NCBI RefSeq assembly: GCF_014155765.1 | Contig: NZ_SCKT01000001.1 | Coordinates: forward strand, 558,001-622,000 | Length of the DNA stretch: 64,000 bases | DNA from: Pantoea dispersa | Lineage (GTDB): Bacteria; Pseudomonadota; Gammaproteobacteria; Enterobacterales; Enterobacteriaceae | Direction of reading: 5' to 3' | Part shown: positions 36,105 through 44,426 of the stretch, one piece after another | Layout of the letters: each line of letters starts with the position of its first letter | Numbering within the stretch: the first letter of the stretch is position 1 | Made by a program: the position numbers and the translations under genes | The notes under the pieces: model-generated | Told to the model about the DNA's origin: nothing | The model's input: only the letters and a program-made list of their open reading frames with translations | Databases searched by the model: none

Positions 36105-36839
36105 GTGAAAGACGCCGATAAAGAACAATATCTCAAGCGCGGTACGCTGGCGGTGTTGAACGTGATGAAGGATTTGTTGCGTTATCAAACCCTGCTGATG
36201 GTCAATTTCTCCCGTGGTCAGTTCATCAGCCGGCTGCTGGCCGCGGATGAAGATCGGGTGATTTTTGATCTCGGCAGCAACGCGCTGGACAATGATTTGG
36301 CACTGCAGGGTGGCGAAGTGAATATTGCGGCCGAAACCCACGGTGCCAAAGTGGAGTTTGGGCTGCAGGGATTAACCCGCATCGATTATGACGGCCTGCC
36401 CGCCTTTGCCGCCGCGCTGCCCGACCTGGTGTGGCAGATTCAGCGCCGGGAATTCTTTCGCGTCAACGCGCCGCTCGAACCGGTATTTTACTGCCACAGC
36501 CAGTGGCCGGACGGCAGCACAGCGCGCTTTCGCCTGCAGGATCTGTCGCTCGGCGGCGTCGGCGTGTTGCTGGATGAGGCGCTGCCGGAAGGTCTTAACC
36601 GTGGCGATACCTTCAAAAAGCTGCGCGTTGAGCTGGGCGAATATGGCCAGTTCGAAGTGACCGCACAGCTGCTGCACATCGGCGAGCGCAGCACCGTGAC
36701 CAGCAAGAACGAAACCCGCATCACGCCGCGGCTCAGCTTCCGTTTTACCGCCATCGAACCGGTGCAGGAGCGTCAGCTGCAGCAGGTGATTTTTGCGCTG
36801 GAGCGGCTGGCGCGCGACAAGGCCAATCGCTTCCAGTAA
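36105..36839 (+). CDS. ycgR: Cyclic-di-GMP-responsive flagellar brake YcgR
   Basis: 244 residues when started at the GTG six bases after GGAG (same length as E. coli YcgR); an earlier GTG at 36093 has no ribosome binding site. N-terminal YcgR domain (about 10-105), then the PilZ domain with RxxxR (R115-EFF-R119) and DLSLGG (146-151), the c-di-GMP binding motifs. It slows flagellar rotation when c-di-GMP rises. This implies a motile host. Confidence 0.92.
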   Translation: MKDADKEQYLKRGTLAVLNVMKDLLRYQTLLMVNFSRGQFISRLLAADEDRVIFDLGSNALDNDLALQGGEVNIAAETHGAKVEFGLQGLTRIDYDGLPAFAAALPDLVWQIQRREFFRVNAPLEPVFYCHSQWPDGSTARFRLQDLSLGGVGVLLDEALPEGLNRGDTFKKLRVELGEYGQFEVTAQLLHIGERSTVTSKNETRITPRLSFRFTAIEPVQERQLQQVIFALERLARDKANRFQ

Positions 36840-36928
36840 ACCGCCGGCGTCCCGCGCGGCGCCAGCGTAGTCTATGCTTTCTCCTTGCACATTCTTTTCA
36901 CCGGCTCCCAGCAAGGAGATGCTCCCCA

Positions 36929-38056
36929 ATGGAAAACTGGCTTTCTGCCCACCATTTGCAACTTATCTTTCTCAATCAAAACTTCTGGATTAATAGCGCC
37001 ATCATTGTGTTTGGCACGCTGATTGTTTACTGGCTGCTGCGCACCGTCATTCGCTTTGTCTCTAACCGTATCGCCCACTACAGCGAACAGCGCCACGTGC
37101 GCTTCACCGGCATTCTGGTGGAGATTCTGCGCAGCACCAGTCAGCTACTGCTGCTGATCTTCTCGCTGCTAATCACGCTGAAATTTGTCGATCTGCCGGA
37201 CAGCTGGAGCGTCGCCATCGCCCACGGCTGGTTCCTGGCGCTGATTCTGCAGCTCACGCTGTGGATCGACGGCGGCATTCGCCTGTGGCTGCACTCGTTG
37301 CTGCGCGATCCGCTGCACGTGCGCAATCCGGTCACCACGGTGATCCTCGGCATTCTGCTGCGCGTCGTGGTGTGGGTGATGATGCTGCTGGCGATCCTCT
37401 CCAATATGGGGATCAATATCACCGCGCTGGTGGCCAGCCTCGGCGTCGGCGGTATTGCCATCGCGCTGGCGATTCAGACGGTGCTGAGCGATGTGTTCGC
37501 TTCGCTGGCGATTGGCTTCGATAAGCCCTTTGAGCACGGCGACTTTATTGTGTTCGGCGACATCGCTGGCTCCATTGAGCACATTGGCCTGAAAACCACC
37601 CGGCTGCGCAGTCTCGGCGGCGAACAGATTGTCTGCTCCAACACCATTCTGCTGCAGCAAACCATCCACAACTACAAACGCATGCAGCAGCGACGCATCG
37701 TGTTTAAGTTCGGGATTAATTACGGCACGCCGGCGGAGAAAGTGCGGCAGATTGGCGGCATGGTGCAACGCATCATTGAAGGCGTGCCGGACACGCGTTT
37801 TGATCGCGCCCATTTCCTGTCGTTTGACGAATCGCAGCTGACGTTTGAGGTGGTCTATTTCGTGCTGAGCGCCGATTACAACAAATACATGGACATTCAG
37901 CAGGAGATTAACCTGCAACTGATGGCGCAGCTGGAGCAGAAACAGATTCGTTTCGCCTTCCCGATGCGCCGCGTGGAGTTCACCGGCGGCGTGCTGCCGC
38001 GCATTAACCTCAGCGATGCCTCAAATGAGGCTGCGGCAGAGCGCGCACAGCACTGA
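36929..38056 (+). CDS. MscS-family mechanosensitive channel
   Basis: 375 residues. Four predicted transmembrane helices (about 22-40, 65-85, 95-118, 133-155) precede the pore helix of MscS: ITALVASLGVGGIAIALAIQ followed by TVLSDVFASLAIGFDKPF, then the beta domain GDFIVFGDIAGSIEHIGLKTTRLRS. It is longer at the N-terminus than MscS (286), nearer to YnaI-type channels. Probably protects the inner membrane during hypo-osmotic shock. Start with AAGGAG. Monocistronic, convergent with emtA. Confidence 0.9.
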   Translation: MENWLSAHHLQLIFLNQNFWINSAIIVFGTLIVYWLLRTVIRFVSNRIAHYSEQRHVRFTGILVEILRSTSQLLLLIFSLLITLKFVDLPDSWSVAIAHGWFLALILQLTLWIDGGIRLWLHSLLRDPLHVRNPVTTVILGILLRVVVWVMMLLAILSNMGINITALVASLGVGGIAIALAIQTVLSDVFASLAIGFDKPFEHGDFIVFGDIAGSIEHIGLKTTRLRSLGGEQIVCSNTILLQQTIHNYKRMQQRRIVFKFGINYGTPAEKVRQIGGMVQRIIEGVPDTRFDRAHFLSFDESQLTFEVVYFVLSADYNKYMDIQQEINLQLMAQLEQKQIRFAFPMRRVEFTGGVLPRINLSDASNEAAAERAQH

Positions 38057-38071
38057 GTCCCGCCAGCGGCA

Positions 38072-38701
38072 TTAGCCGATGGTGCGATAGGCGGTGGTGA
38101 CTTTCCACAGGTAGCGCGGCGCCTGGGCGGCCGGATGCTTGTTCTGCACGTGCTGGTAGAACTCATCCGGCGTCATGGCGTTGATCATTGCAATGGCGCG
38201 ATCGCGGTCGCGGGAGAAGGTGCGCAGCAGCGCGCCGGCGCCGTTGGCATAGGAAACAATAGTGGCATAGCGCAGCGTCAGCGGATCGCGAATGCCCGCC
38301 AGTGCGGAATCCTGCAGAATCCGGATATAGGCCGCGCCGATATCAATATTTTTCGCCGGGTCGCGCAGTTCGGAATTACTCGGCTGGCCGTGGCGTCCCT
38401 GTGCGCGATACACCTCGCGTCCGGCGGTGGCGGCTTTGATCTGCATCAGCCCGACCGCGTTAGAACGGCTTACCACGGTTGGGTTGCCCCCGGATTCGAC
38501 ACTAATAATGGCGCTGATCAGCTTCTCATCAACGCCATAATGACTGGCAGCATCTTCGGTAAACAGTGACCATGCATCATTCACTTTCGACGGCGGCGCC
38601 TGGGTTAATGGCGTATTTCTCTCCGGCGTCACCGGTTTTTCCGGCTCGCTGGCACAGCCAGCCAGCAGCAAAGCAGACAGCATAAGTAGTCGAATTTTCA
38701 C
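38072..38701 (-). CDS. emtA: Membrane-bound lytic murein transglycosylase EmtA (MltE)
   Basis: 209 residues (E. coli 203). Lipobox LLAGC with Cys 16, a Pro/Thr-rich linker (about 18-40), then a Slt-type lysozyme fold with the catalytic Glu E69 in IISVESGGNP, the GLMQIK motif and AAYIRIL / YNAG-like SYANGAGA. An outer-membrane endolytic transglycosylase for murein turnover. Divergent from ldcA as in E. coli. Confidence 0.93.
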   Translation of the reverse strand: MKIRLLMLSALLLAGCASEPEKPVTPERNTPLTQAPPSKVNDAWSLFTEDAASHYGVDEKLISAIISVESGGNPTVVSRSNAVGLMQIKAATAGREVYRAQGRHGQPSNSELRDPAKNIDIGAAYIRILQDSALAGIRDPLTLRYATIVSYANGAGALLRTFSRDRDRAIAMINAMTPDEFYQHVQNKHPAAQAPRYLWKVTTAYRTIG

Positions 38702-38864
38702 TGATTTTTGGTTCCGCTATAAGATTGGCGCAAGCTATCATAACCATGACGGTAAAAGGTAAAATTACCGTTTATCCTAAATACGTAAAAAACCTTGTGC
38801 TACCGTGACTTCGGTAACGCATTTCGTCATCATCGGCAGGCCAACAGACAGCAGGATGGAAGTT

Positions 38865-39788
38865 ATGCTCGCCCCTCGTTCAATACGCCTCATCGCCCCT
38901 TCCGGTTATTGTCACAATCAGGACGCCGCCCGCCGCGCGGTGGAGCGCCTGAAGGCGGAAGGCCATCAACTGCAAAACCCGGAAGCCATTACGCGCCGCT
39001 GGCAGCGTTTTGCCGGTGATGACGTGCAGCGCCTGCAGGATGTGAATGCGCTGGCGTCACTGGCGTCGCTGCCGGATATCGTACTGGCGGTGCGCGGCGG
39101 CTATGGTGCCTCACGCCTGCTCGATCACCTCGACTATGTGGCGCTGCAGCGTCGCCTGCTTAATCAGCCTATTGCGCTGTGCGGCCACAGTGATTTCACC
39201 GCTATTCAGCTGGCGCTGCTGGCGCAAACCGGGCTAATCACCTTCAGCGGACCGATGCTGGCCGGCAATTTTGGCGCGGAGGCTTTATCTGAATTTACCG
39301 TCAGCCACTTTTGGCAGGCGCTAACATCTCCTACAGTCAATCTGGCGTGGCACAGTGCCAGTCCGGATCGCGGCCGCTGGCAGGGCACGCTGTGGGGTGG
39401 CAATCTGGCGATGATCTGCTCCCTGATTGGCACGCCGTGGCTGCCGCAGATTGAAGACGGCATTCTGGTGATCGAGGATGTGAATGAGCATCCGTTCCGC
39501 ATTGAGCGTATGCTGATTCAGCTGCAGCAGAGCGGTATTCTGGCGCGCCAGCGCGCCATTGTCACCGGCAGCTTCACCAGCACCGCCCTGTCCGATTACG
39601 ACAACGGCTTTGATTTCGCCACGGTGTGGCAGCGGTTGCGTGACGAGTACCAGATTGCGGTGATCAGCGATCTGCCGTTTGGCCATGATGCCGATACCGT
39701 GACGCTGCCGCTCGGCGCCAGCGCCACGCTTGAGATTGACCAGGGCGCCGCGCGGTTAGCCTTTACCGGCCATCCGACGTTGCGCTGA
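38865..39788 (+). CDS. ldcA: L,D-carboxypeptidase A (murein tetrapeptide)
   Basis: 307 residues from the ATG at 38865 (E. coli LdcA 304); alternatives at 38856 and 38805 are in frame but give atypical N-termini. S66-family signatures: LIAPSGYC at the start, VRGGYGASRLL (about 92), nucleophile Ser in CGHSDFTAIQ (about 122), Glu in IEDVNEHPFRIERML (about 208) and the late GHDADTVTLPLG His. It trims cytoplasmic tetrapeptides to tripeptides in murein recycling. Confidence 0.93.
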   Translation: MLAPRSIRLIAPSGYCHNQDAARRAVERLKAEGHQLQNPEAITRRWQRFAGDDVQRLQDVNALASLASLPDIVLAVRGGYGASRLLDHLDYVALQRRLLNQPIALCGHSDFTAIQLALLAQTGLITFSGPMLAGNFGAEALSEFTVSHFWQALTSPTVNLAWHSASPDRGRWQGTLWGGNLAMICSLIGTPWLPQIEDGILVIEDVNEHPFRIERMLIQLQQSGILARQRAIVTGSFTSTALSDYDNGFDFATVWQRLRDEYQIAVISDLPFGHDADTVTLPLGASATLEIDQGAARLAFTGHPTLR

Positions 39789-39811
39789 CGTGTTGCCGCA
39801 GGAGACCGCTA

Positions 39812-40072
39812 TTGAAGCCGCTGTACGAAGACTTGTGGATCTCCACGCCGGAATTTCCCGCCGAAGAGACGGCTAATGATTTAATGATGCACGGGTTTAT
39901 GCTGCGCCATCCGCGCGGCAACCTGTTGATTGGCCGCGTTGAGCAGCTGCTGGATCATGAAGTGCTCGCGGACGCGGGCGGCGTGATTCGCCACTATTTT
40001 ACCCACTGGCACGAAGCCGCGCCGGGCGCGCGGGCCATTCAGCAGCGCTTCAATGATAGTGATCAAGGCTAA
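39812..40072 (+). pseudogene. N-terminal remnant of an MBL-fold metallohydrolase
   Basis: 86 codons opening at TTG behind AGGAG. The frame has the start of a metallo-beta-lactamase-fold protein (LYEDLWISTPEFPAEE, a LLIGRVEQLL-like strand, then HYFTHWHEA with the first metal-binding His region) and stops soon after, whereas the family has about 200 residues. The second half of the fold is absent in any frame downstream. Its tail overlaps the truncated convergent GNAT gene by 23 bp, suggesting a deletion that joined the two. Could still be expressed as a short peptide. Confidence 0.6.
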
Positions 40073-40427
40073 AACGTAGCGTATAGCCAAGCTTTTCATA
40101 AAACGGCCGCGCCTGAAAGCTGGCGGTATCCACCTGGGCGTAACGGCAGCCGCGTGCGCGGGCTTCCTGTTCGGCTGCCTGAATCAGCTGGCTGCCGGCG
40201 CCCTGCCCGCGTAACCCATCGCTGACCCACAGCATATCAATGCGTAACCAGTTGCCATAGGTTGAGCCCGTCAGTCCCGCCAGCTTTTTCCCGGCGCCGT
40301 CTTTAATGAACACACCGATGGCTTTCATCTCATTGACGTCAATAAAGCGGCTGTTGAAGGCGTTCAGGCCGAGGCGCATTTCATCCAGATCCTGATGCGT
40401 GACGCTATCCGTAACGCTTAATTGCAT
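40050..40427 (-). CDS. GNAT acetyltransferase with a shortened C-terminus
   Basis: 125 residues. The acetyl-CoA loop is LRGQGAGSQLI (about residues 73-83) after the strand IDMLWV, and the C-terminal ARPFYEKLGY is conserved. Right after that Gly-Tyr the sequence becomes SLDHYH-stop, while relatives run another 15-20 residues to finish the sheet. The lost end coincides with the MBL remnant. It may be inactive. Start with AAGGAG. Substrate unknown. Confidence 0.75.
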   Translation of the reverse strand: MQLSVTDSVTHQDLDEMRLGLNAFNSRFIDVNEMKAIGVFIKDGAGKKLAGLTGSTYGNWLRIDMLWVSDGLRGQGAGSQLIQAAEQEARARGCRYAQVDTASFQARPFYEKLGYTLRFSLDHYH

Positions 40428-40448
40428 GGTCGGCTCCTTGTGGCGGCA

Positions 40449-40832
40449 TTATGAAGAGGGGTGCTGGCGGTCGTCGTAGCGCTCCAGCGACAGAATATCA
40501 GCATCGCGTTTTTCCGTGCGGTTGCAGGGCAACAGCTTATCGCTGTCGGCGTAGACGAAAAAGGTTTCGCCGCTGTTTTTATTCACGATCAGCTGATCGC
40601 CATTGCGGAAACGGGTAATGGCGACCTTATTGCCGTCCTGCAGATGCGTGCGCTGCTGCCCGGCGGCAATCTGGAAATGCCGGGTTGGCCACATCAGCGT
40701 GCTAAGCCCGTAAGCGGCACGCGATACCGTCATGGTGGGGCGGCCCGGGCAGGTGATCTGGAATTCGCTTTCGCTCCACGCGGGGGCAATCTGGCAGGCC
40801 ATCAGGAGCGCGGCAAGGGTTATCGCCTTCAT
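40449..40832 (-). CDS. Exported hypothetical protein
   Basis: 127 residues. A signal peptide of about 20 residues (Lys at position 2, hydrophobic core, cleavage after Ala-Trp-Ser) precedes a small soluble domain with two Cys (FQITCPGRP and LLPCNRTEK) that could form a disulfide in the periplasm. Strongly basic/polar C-terminus. I do not recognise a family. 21 bp upstream of the GNAT gene on the same strand, so possibly an operon. Confidence 0.65.
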   Translation of the reverse strand: MKAITLAALLMACQIAPAWSESEFQITCPGRPTMTVSRAAYGLSTLMWPTRHFQIAAGQQRTHLQDGNKVAITRFRNGDQLIVNKNSGETFFVYADSDKLLPCNRTEKRDADILSLERYDDRQHPSS

Positions 40833-41051
40833 GGGGGGTTCTCCACTGAGGTTAGATCATGATTTTACAGGAATTTAATTGGCCAGAGGGTAACATACAA
40901 CCGCCGCCGGTGCGGTAATCTGCGACTGCGGGTCAGCCAGTGCGGGCAGGAAGAACACCTCCACATCACTGATTTTGTGAGGTTTTATGCGTTCGGGATA
41001 TCTTTGTAACGAGTTAAGTAAAATGCGCTAAGATCGCGTCAGGAGGATGTT

Positions 41052-41408
41052 ATGCGAGATGAACAGGCATTATTCGCGCGGCTGGCGCAATCGCCGTTTC
41101 GCCGCCGCTTCCATTTAGGCGCGAAAGAGCGACAGTACTGTATTGAGAAAGGCCCGGCGGTGATCGACCAACACGCGGCCGATTTTATCCAGCAAAGACT
41201 GGCCGCAGCCGAACCAAAGAATGATGGCAAACAGACGCCAATGCGCGGCCATCCGGTATTTATCGCCCAGCACGCCACGGCAACCTGCTGCCGCGGCTGT
41301 CTGGCAAAATGGCATGGCATTGCTGCGCATCAGCCGTTAACGGCAGAGCAGCAGCAATATATGGTGCGGGTGATTCACCGCTGGCTGGTGGGTGAAATAA
41401 ATGGTTAA
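41052..41408 (+). CDS. DUF4186 family protein
   Basis: 118 residues with the unmistakable family block: FRRRFHLGAKERQY, IDQHAADFIQQRLA, NDGKQTPMRGHPVF and AQHATATCCRGCLAKWH. The Cys-Cys-x-x-Cys plus several His suggest a metal site (probably zinc). Function unknown. Perfect AGGAGG ribosome binding site. Seems monocistronic. Confidence 0.88.
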   Translation: MRDEQALFARLAQSPFRRRFHLGAKERQYCIEKGPAVIDQHAADFIQQRLAAAEPKNDGKQTPMRGHPVFIAQHATATCCRGCLAKWHGIAAHQPLTAEQQQYMVRVIHRWLVGEING

Positions 41409-41426
41409 GACCTGGATGGGATGGAA

Positions 41427-41606
41427 CTACTCTGCCGCGACCTGCGCGGCCACCAGCATCAGCGCCAGTCCGGCATCGTCTGGATCGAAACGCTGCATAA
41501 CTTCATGGATCGCCGTCACGCAGTTCATCACCTGCTGTTTTTTGTCGGCGTCTAACTTATCAATCGCGTGCTGAAGAATCATTAAACTGGCTTCTTCTTC
41601 TCTCAT
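41427..41606 (-). CDS. 59-residue small protein
   Basis: Start chosen at the ATG (MREEEASLMILQHAI) behind AAGGG; an in-frame upstream extension to 41678 lacks a ribosome binding site. It is predicted all-helical (LDADKKQQVMNCVTAIHEVMQRF, then LALMLVAAQVAAE) and acidic. I do not recognise the family. Convergent with the DUF4186 gene. Confidence 0.6.
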   Translation of the reverse strand: MREEEASLMILQHAIDKLDADKKQQVMNCVTAIHEVMQRFDPDDAGLALMLVAAQVAAE

Positions 41607-41809
41607 GGATTTACCCTTGTTTTGCTTACCTGGTGCGCAACGCTGGCAAGAATAACGTTTATCTGCTAGCAAAGTCACCCCTTTACATGCTTACCGCTTA
41701 ACGATTAAACAAATGGCAAATGGGCAGTGGCGTCAGACATGCTATGATCGGATCAGTGGCGCGCATCGTCAGGCCAGCATAAATCAGGGAATGCACCAGG
41801 AACAGGACC

Positions 41810-42139
41810 ATGCTAAGACTCAGTTTTCTACTCACACTTATCCTGCTGGCTGGCTGCAGCTCCACGCCGAAAGGCGTCGATTGCCCCGGCGAGGTCGCAA
41901 CGCTCTATGGTCAGTCGCTGGGCCACACCGAAGGGCGCATTTTCGATTTAGTGAATTCGTTTTCGGTGGCGCGCGATGGCGTAACGCTGAGCAGCGGCGC
42001 ACTGCACTCCACTGACCGTTTCCGCTATGTCCCTTCTGCCGTGACGCCGGAAGGCTTTTATGCACAGCGGCTCAGCGACAAGCAGTTCCGCCTGATCAAC
42101 CCGGCGCGTAACACCATGATTACCTGGACGTGTCCATAA
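41810..42139 (+). CDS. Small lipoprotein
   Basis: 109 residues; lipobox LLAGC (Cys about 16) followed by SSTPKG, so probably sorted to the outer membrane. The mature part is a short beta-rich domain with two Cys (VDCPGE and the final TWTCP) that may pair. Ribosome binding site CAGGA upstream. Function unknown. Confidence 0.7.
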   Translation: MLRLSFLLTLILLAGCSSTPKGVDCPGEVATLYGQSLGHTEGRIFDLVNSFSVARDGVTLSSGALHSTDRFRYVPSAVTPEGFYAQRLSDKQFRLINPARNTMITWTCP

Positions 42140-42200
42140 GCCGTGCGTGACGCGCGCAGATGGTTTATTGTCAGCGTTTGTCATGCTGCGGACCTGCATT

Positions 42201-42749
42201 ATGGAAAAGAGTCTGGACAATAACGGTTATATCGATTTCCCCTTTCCGGCCACCCGAGACGCGGATGGCTCGGTCAACCCGTGCGGTTTTGACCTGACGC
42301 TGGAAACCGATCGCATTGATGAGATCACCGCCGGTAAACATTCTGAAAATTTGCGTCGTCTGCTGGAAGAGGTCAATCTGCAGGATGGCCTGTTTATGAC
42401 GCTGGCCTGTGACTGGCAGCAGCGCGCAGACGGCGTGTGCGGCTTTCTCGATGTGGCGTTCCGCCCCACGCTGGACTGTAGCAGCGAAGAGACACTGAGC
42501 CTCGATCAGTTCTTTGAGATGTATCTGCGCCGCCAGGAGCAGCAGCACAGCATGCCGCGCGACGCGCTGGTCAACTATGCGCGCGCGGTGCTGGACTGGA
42601 GCTGGTCGCCGCTGCAGCAGCGCCATCGTCGCTATGAGAAGGTCACCATTCGCTATTACTGCCAGCAGGCAGACGATGCCGAATGGTGTTTTGATCATCT
42701 GCGCCACTTCCTGGTGAGCTGGTACCCGGCGTATCGCGGCCAGCAGTGA
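42201..42749 (+). CDS. Hypothetical cytoplasmic protein
   Basis: 182 residues from the ATG at 42201 (MEKSLDNNGYIDFPF); an upstream in-frame ATG at 42183 or 42147 is possible because no site has a strong ribosome binding site. The protein is acidic, rich in Trp/Tyr/Arg near its end (WSWSPLQQRHRRYEKVTIRYY) and has no signal. Family not recognised. Convergent with the DUF2767 gene. Confidence 0.6.
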   Translation: MEKSLDNNGYIDFPFPATRDADGSVNPCGFDLTLETDRIDEITAGKHSENLRRLLEEVNLQDGLFMTLACDWQQRADGVCGFLDVAFRPTLDCSSEETLSLDQFFEMYLRRQEQQHSMPRDALVNYARAVLDWSWSPLQQRHRRYEKVTIRYYCQQADDAEWCFDHLRHFLVSWYPAYRGQQ

Positions 42750-42773
42750 GGGCGTCCGCGTGACGCCCTGCGC

Positions 42774-42980
42774 TCAAGGCCGTACCAGACGAATCGCGTG
42801 CTCCAGCATACGCTGTTCATCGCGTTCGTCGTGGGCGCGATCGTGGCGCGTACGCTGCAGCAAACGGGCAATCTCCTCCCGTCTGGTTTCATGACCGCAC
42901 TCGGAAAGGACAATCACCGCATCGCCAATCACCCGGCAAACTTCATCGTAATCGTCTTCATTCAGGATATCGCGTTTCAT
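42774..42980 (-). CDS. FumD/YdhZ-like protein (DUF2767)
   Basis: 68 residues from the ATG behind GGAGGAGAA; a longer upstream frame is rejected. The sequence EDDYDEVCRVIGDAVIVL followed by an alternating charged helix and LEHAIRLV resembles E. coli YdhZ/FumD (about 69 residues), reported as fumarase D and encoded beside fumA there. Here it lies about 20 kb from fumA. The assignment is by pattern only. Confidence 0.6.
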   Translation of the reverse strand: MKRDILNEDDYDEVCRVIGDAVIVLSECGHETRREEIARLLQRTRHDRAHDERDEQRMLEHAIRLVRP

Positions 42981-43160
42981 TTCTCCTCCATTCAGTGAGC
43001 GCTGCGTGAGGTTAGCACAGCTTAGCGTGGTCCTTACCAGGTATGGACAGCAATGCCGATTCCTGCAAACCACTGTTACATCCTGAAAAGCCACCAGGTT
43101 GCTGGTCTGCACTTCTCTGTCTACGCTGAAAGAGACATTCACCACTCTCAGGGAGTTAAT

Positions 43161-43409
43161 ATGACCGATAAAGCGGAAGCAAAATTGAATGAAGCGGCGG
43201 GTGCCGTACAGGAAAAATTTGGCGAGTTCACCGGTTCACGCCGCCATCAGGCACGCGGTGCCGCGCGACGCTATCCGGCGCAGGCCAGCTATGCGGTGCA
43301 GGATGCAGCAGACTGCGTGGTGAGATCGGTACGCGACAACCCGGCGACCGGACTGGCCGTTGCCGCCAGCATCGGCGTGATTGTCGGTTTCCTGCTGGGC
43401 CGTAAATAA
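43161..43409 (+). CDS. ElaB/YqjD-like DUF883 protein
   Basis: 82 residues from the ATG eight bases after AGGGAG; an in-frame upstream ATG is excluded. Polar N-terminal helix with Lys/Glu/Gln, then ADCVVRSVRDNPATGLAVAASIGVIVGFLLGRK, a C-terminal membrane anchor ending in Gly-Arg-Lys. This is the ElaB/YqjD/YgaM plan: C-tail-anchored inner-membrane proteins that bind ribosomes in stationary phase. RpoS control is usual in that family. Confidence 0.8.
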   Translation: MTDKAEAKLNEAAGAVQEKFGEFTGSRRHQARGAARRYPAQASYAVQDAADCVVRSVRDNPATGLAVAASIGVIVGFLLGRK

Positions 43410-43443
43410 TCCCCGGCGATCGGGGCCCATATGGCCCCGATAC

Positions 43444-43641
43444 TCAATGCCGCTGCGGCACGCCGTCCCGTCGTTCCTGAATATGTTCATCCGGCGTCTC
43501 GGCGACATCTGCCGTACTGCTGTGCCCGGCCAGGTGGCGCCCATGCTGCCCCGCTATCACCACAGGCCCCACCGGTAATTGTGCACTGGCCGCCAGTGAT
43601 AGCAGCAATAAAAACCATCCCGTCAGTAACGTTCTTCCCAT
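43444..43641 (-). CDS. Possible small exported protein
   Basis: 65 residues with a convincing signal peptide (MGRTLLTGW, then LLLLSLAASA, cleavage after Ala) and a polar, disordered-looking mature part with several His. A modest GGGCAGG sits next to the ATG. Codon pattern is not decisive, and it could be a chance frame. Confidence 0.4.
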   Translation of the reverse strand: MGRTLLTGWFLLLLSLAASAQLPVGPVVIAGQHGRHLAGHSSTADVAETPDEHIQERRDGVPQRH

Positions 43642-43741
43642 CCTGCCCGCCTTACACGCTGATTAGTGAGCGCTCAGCTTGCCGGATGTCATGCAAATTA
43701 GCGTCAGCGCGACGCAAAGCTATGTCGGCAGTTGTGAATAA

Positions 43742-43939
43742 TCAGGCCTGTGCGCGCCGCGCTTTGTAACGCGCCACCATGGTCATTAATGCCTGATAAA
43801 TCAAACCGGCATACAGGCTCATGACAATCATCATGCCCGGCGTTTTGCCCTGTGCCTGCCAGGAAACAAACCACATAAAAATGCCCCACAGCAGGGAAAA
43901 AATCAGCCAGCCTTTCACAAACTTGATCACACCTTGCAT
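43742..43939 (-). CDS. Small inner-membrane protein
   Basis: 65 residues, two hydrophobic helices (about 10-27 and 36-54) connected by QAQGKTPG, with a basic end YKARRAQA. Ribosome binding site GGAGG. Similar two-helix proteins are common in enterobacteria with unknown roles; family not named here. Confidence 0.65.
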   Translation of the reverse strand: MQGVIKFVKGWLIFSLLWGIFMWFVSWQAQGKTPGMMIVMSLYAGLIYQALMTMVARYKARRAQA

Positions 43940-44160
43940 AGCACCTCCGGATTGATGAAGGCTGAAGATAGCGGTTCAGCCAGCAAATGGCACGCGCGCC
44001 GGTGCCGGGATGTTAACTGTTTCAAAGTTTTACGCAAACCACTATCGCAGCGGGAAAAAGCCGTGGAAAACAGCACGCAGAACGCAGCATCAACGGGTGC
44101 CTGTCATGGCCGTCCCGGTTAGTTTGGCCATGACCCGCCGATGTGATGGCAGAGACCGCC

Positions 44161-44188
44161 TTGCATTAGTGTGTATTGTGTGTATAAT
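44161..44188 (+). promoter_or_regulatory. hicA promoter
   Basis: TTGCAT-N16-TATAAT with a TG two bases before the -10, 19 bp upstream of the hicA start; a strong sigma70 match. Confidence 0.7.
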
Positions 44189-44207
44189 TTCACCTACAGG
44201 AAGTCCG

Positions 44208-44390
44208 ATGAAGAGCGCGACGCTGATTAAACTGCTGCAAAAGAATGGCTGGAAGCTGGAGCGCATACGCGGCAGTCATCATCAGTTCTCACATCCGGAT
44301 TTTGCTCATCTGATCACCGTGCCGCATCCGCAGAAGGATATGAAGAAAGGCACGCTGATGCAGATTCTGAAAGACGCCAGGCTGGATTGA
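44208..44390 (+). CDS. hicA: HicA-family mRNA interferase toxin
   Basis: 60 residues, the usual HicA size. dsRBD-like fold with LIKLLQKNGWKLERIRGSHHQF: the catalytic His is in GSHH (24-25), then VPHP and KKGTLMQILKDA at the end. It cleaves mRNA and blocks translation until HicB binds. The longer frame from 44010 is discounted because a strong promoter and CAGGAAG come directly before this ATG. hicB begins 36 bp downstream. Confidence 0.92.
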   Translation: MKSATLIKLLQKNGWKLERIRGSHHQFSHPDFAHLITVPHPQKDMKKGTLMQILKDARLD

Positions 44391-44426
44391 TCCATGCTGG
44401 TTTTATTCCGCTTGCTCAGAGGTGAC

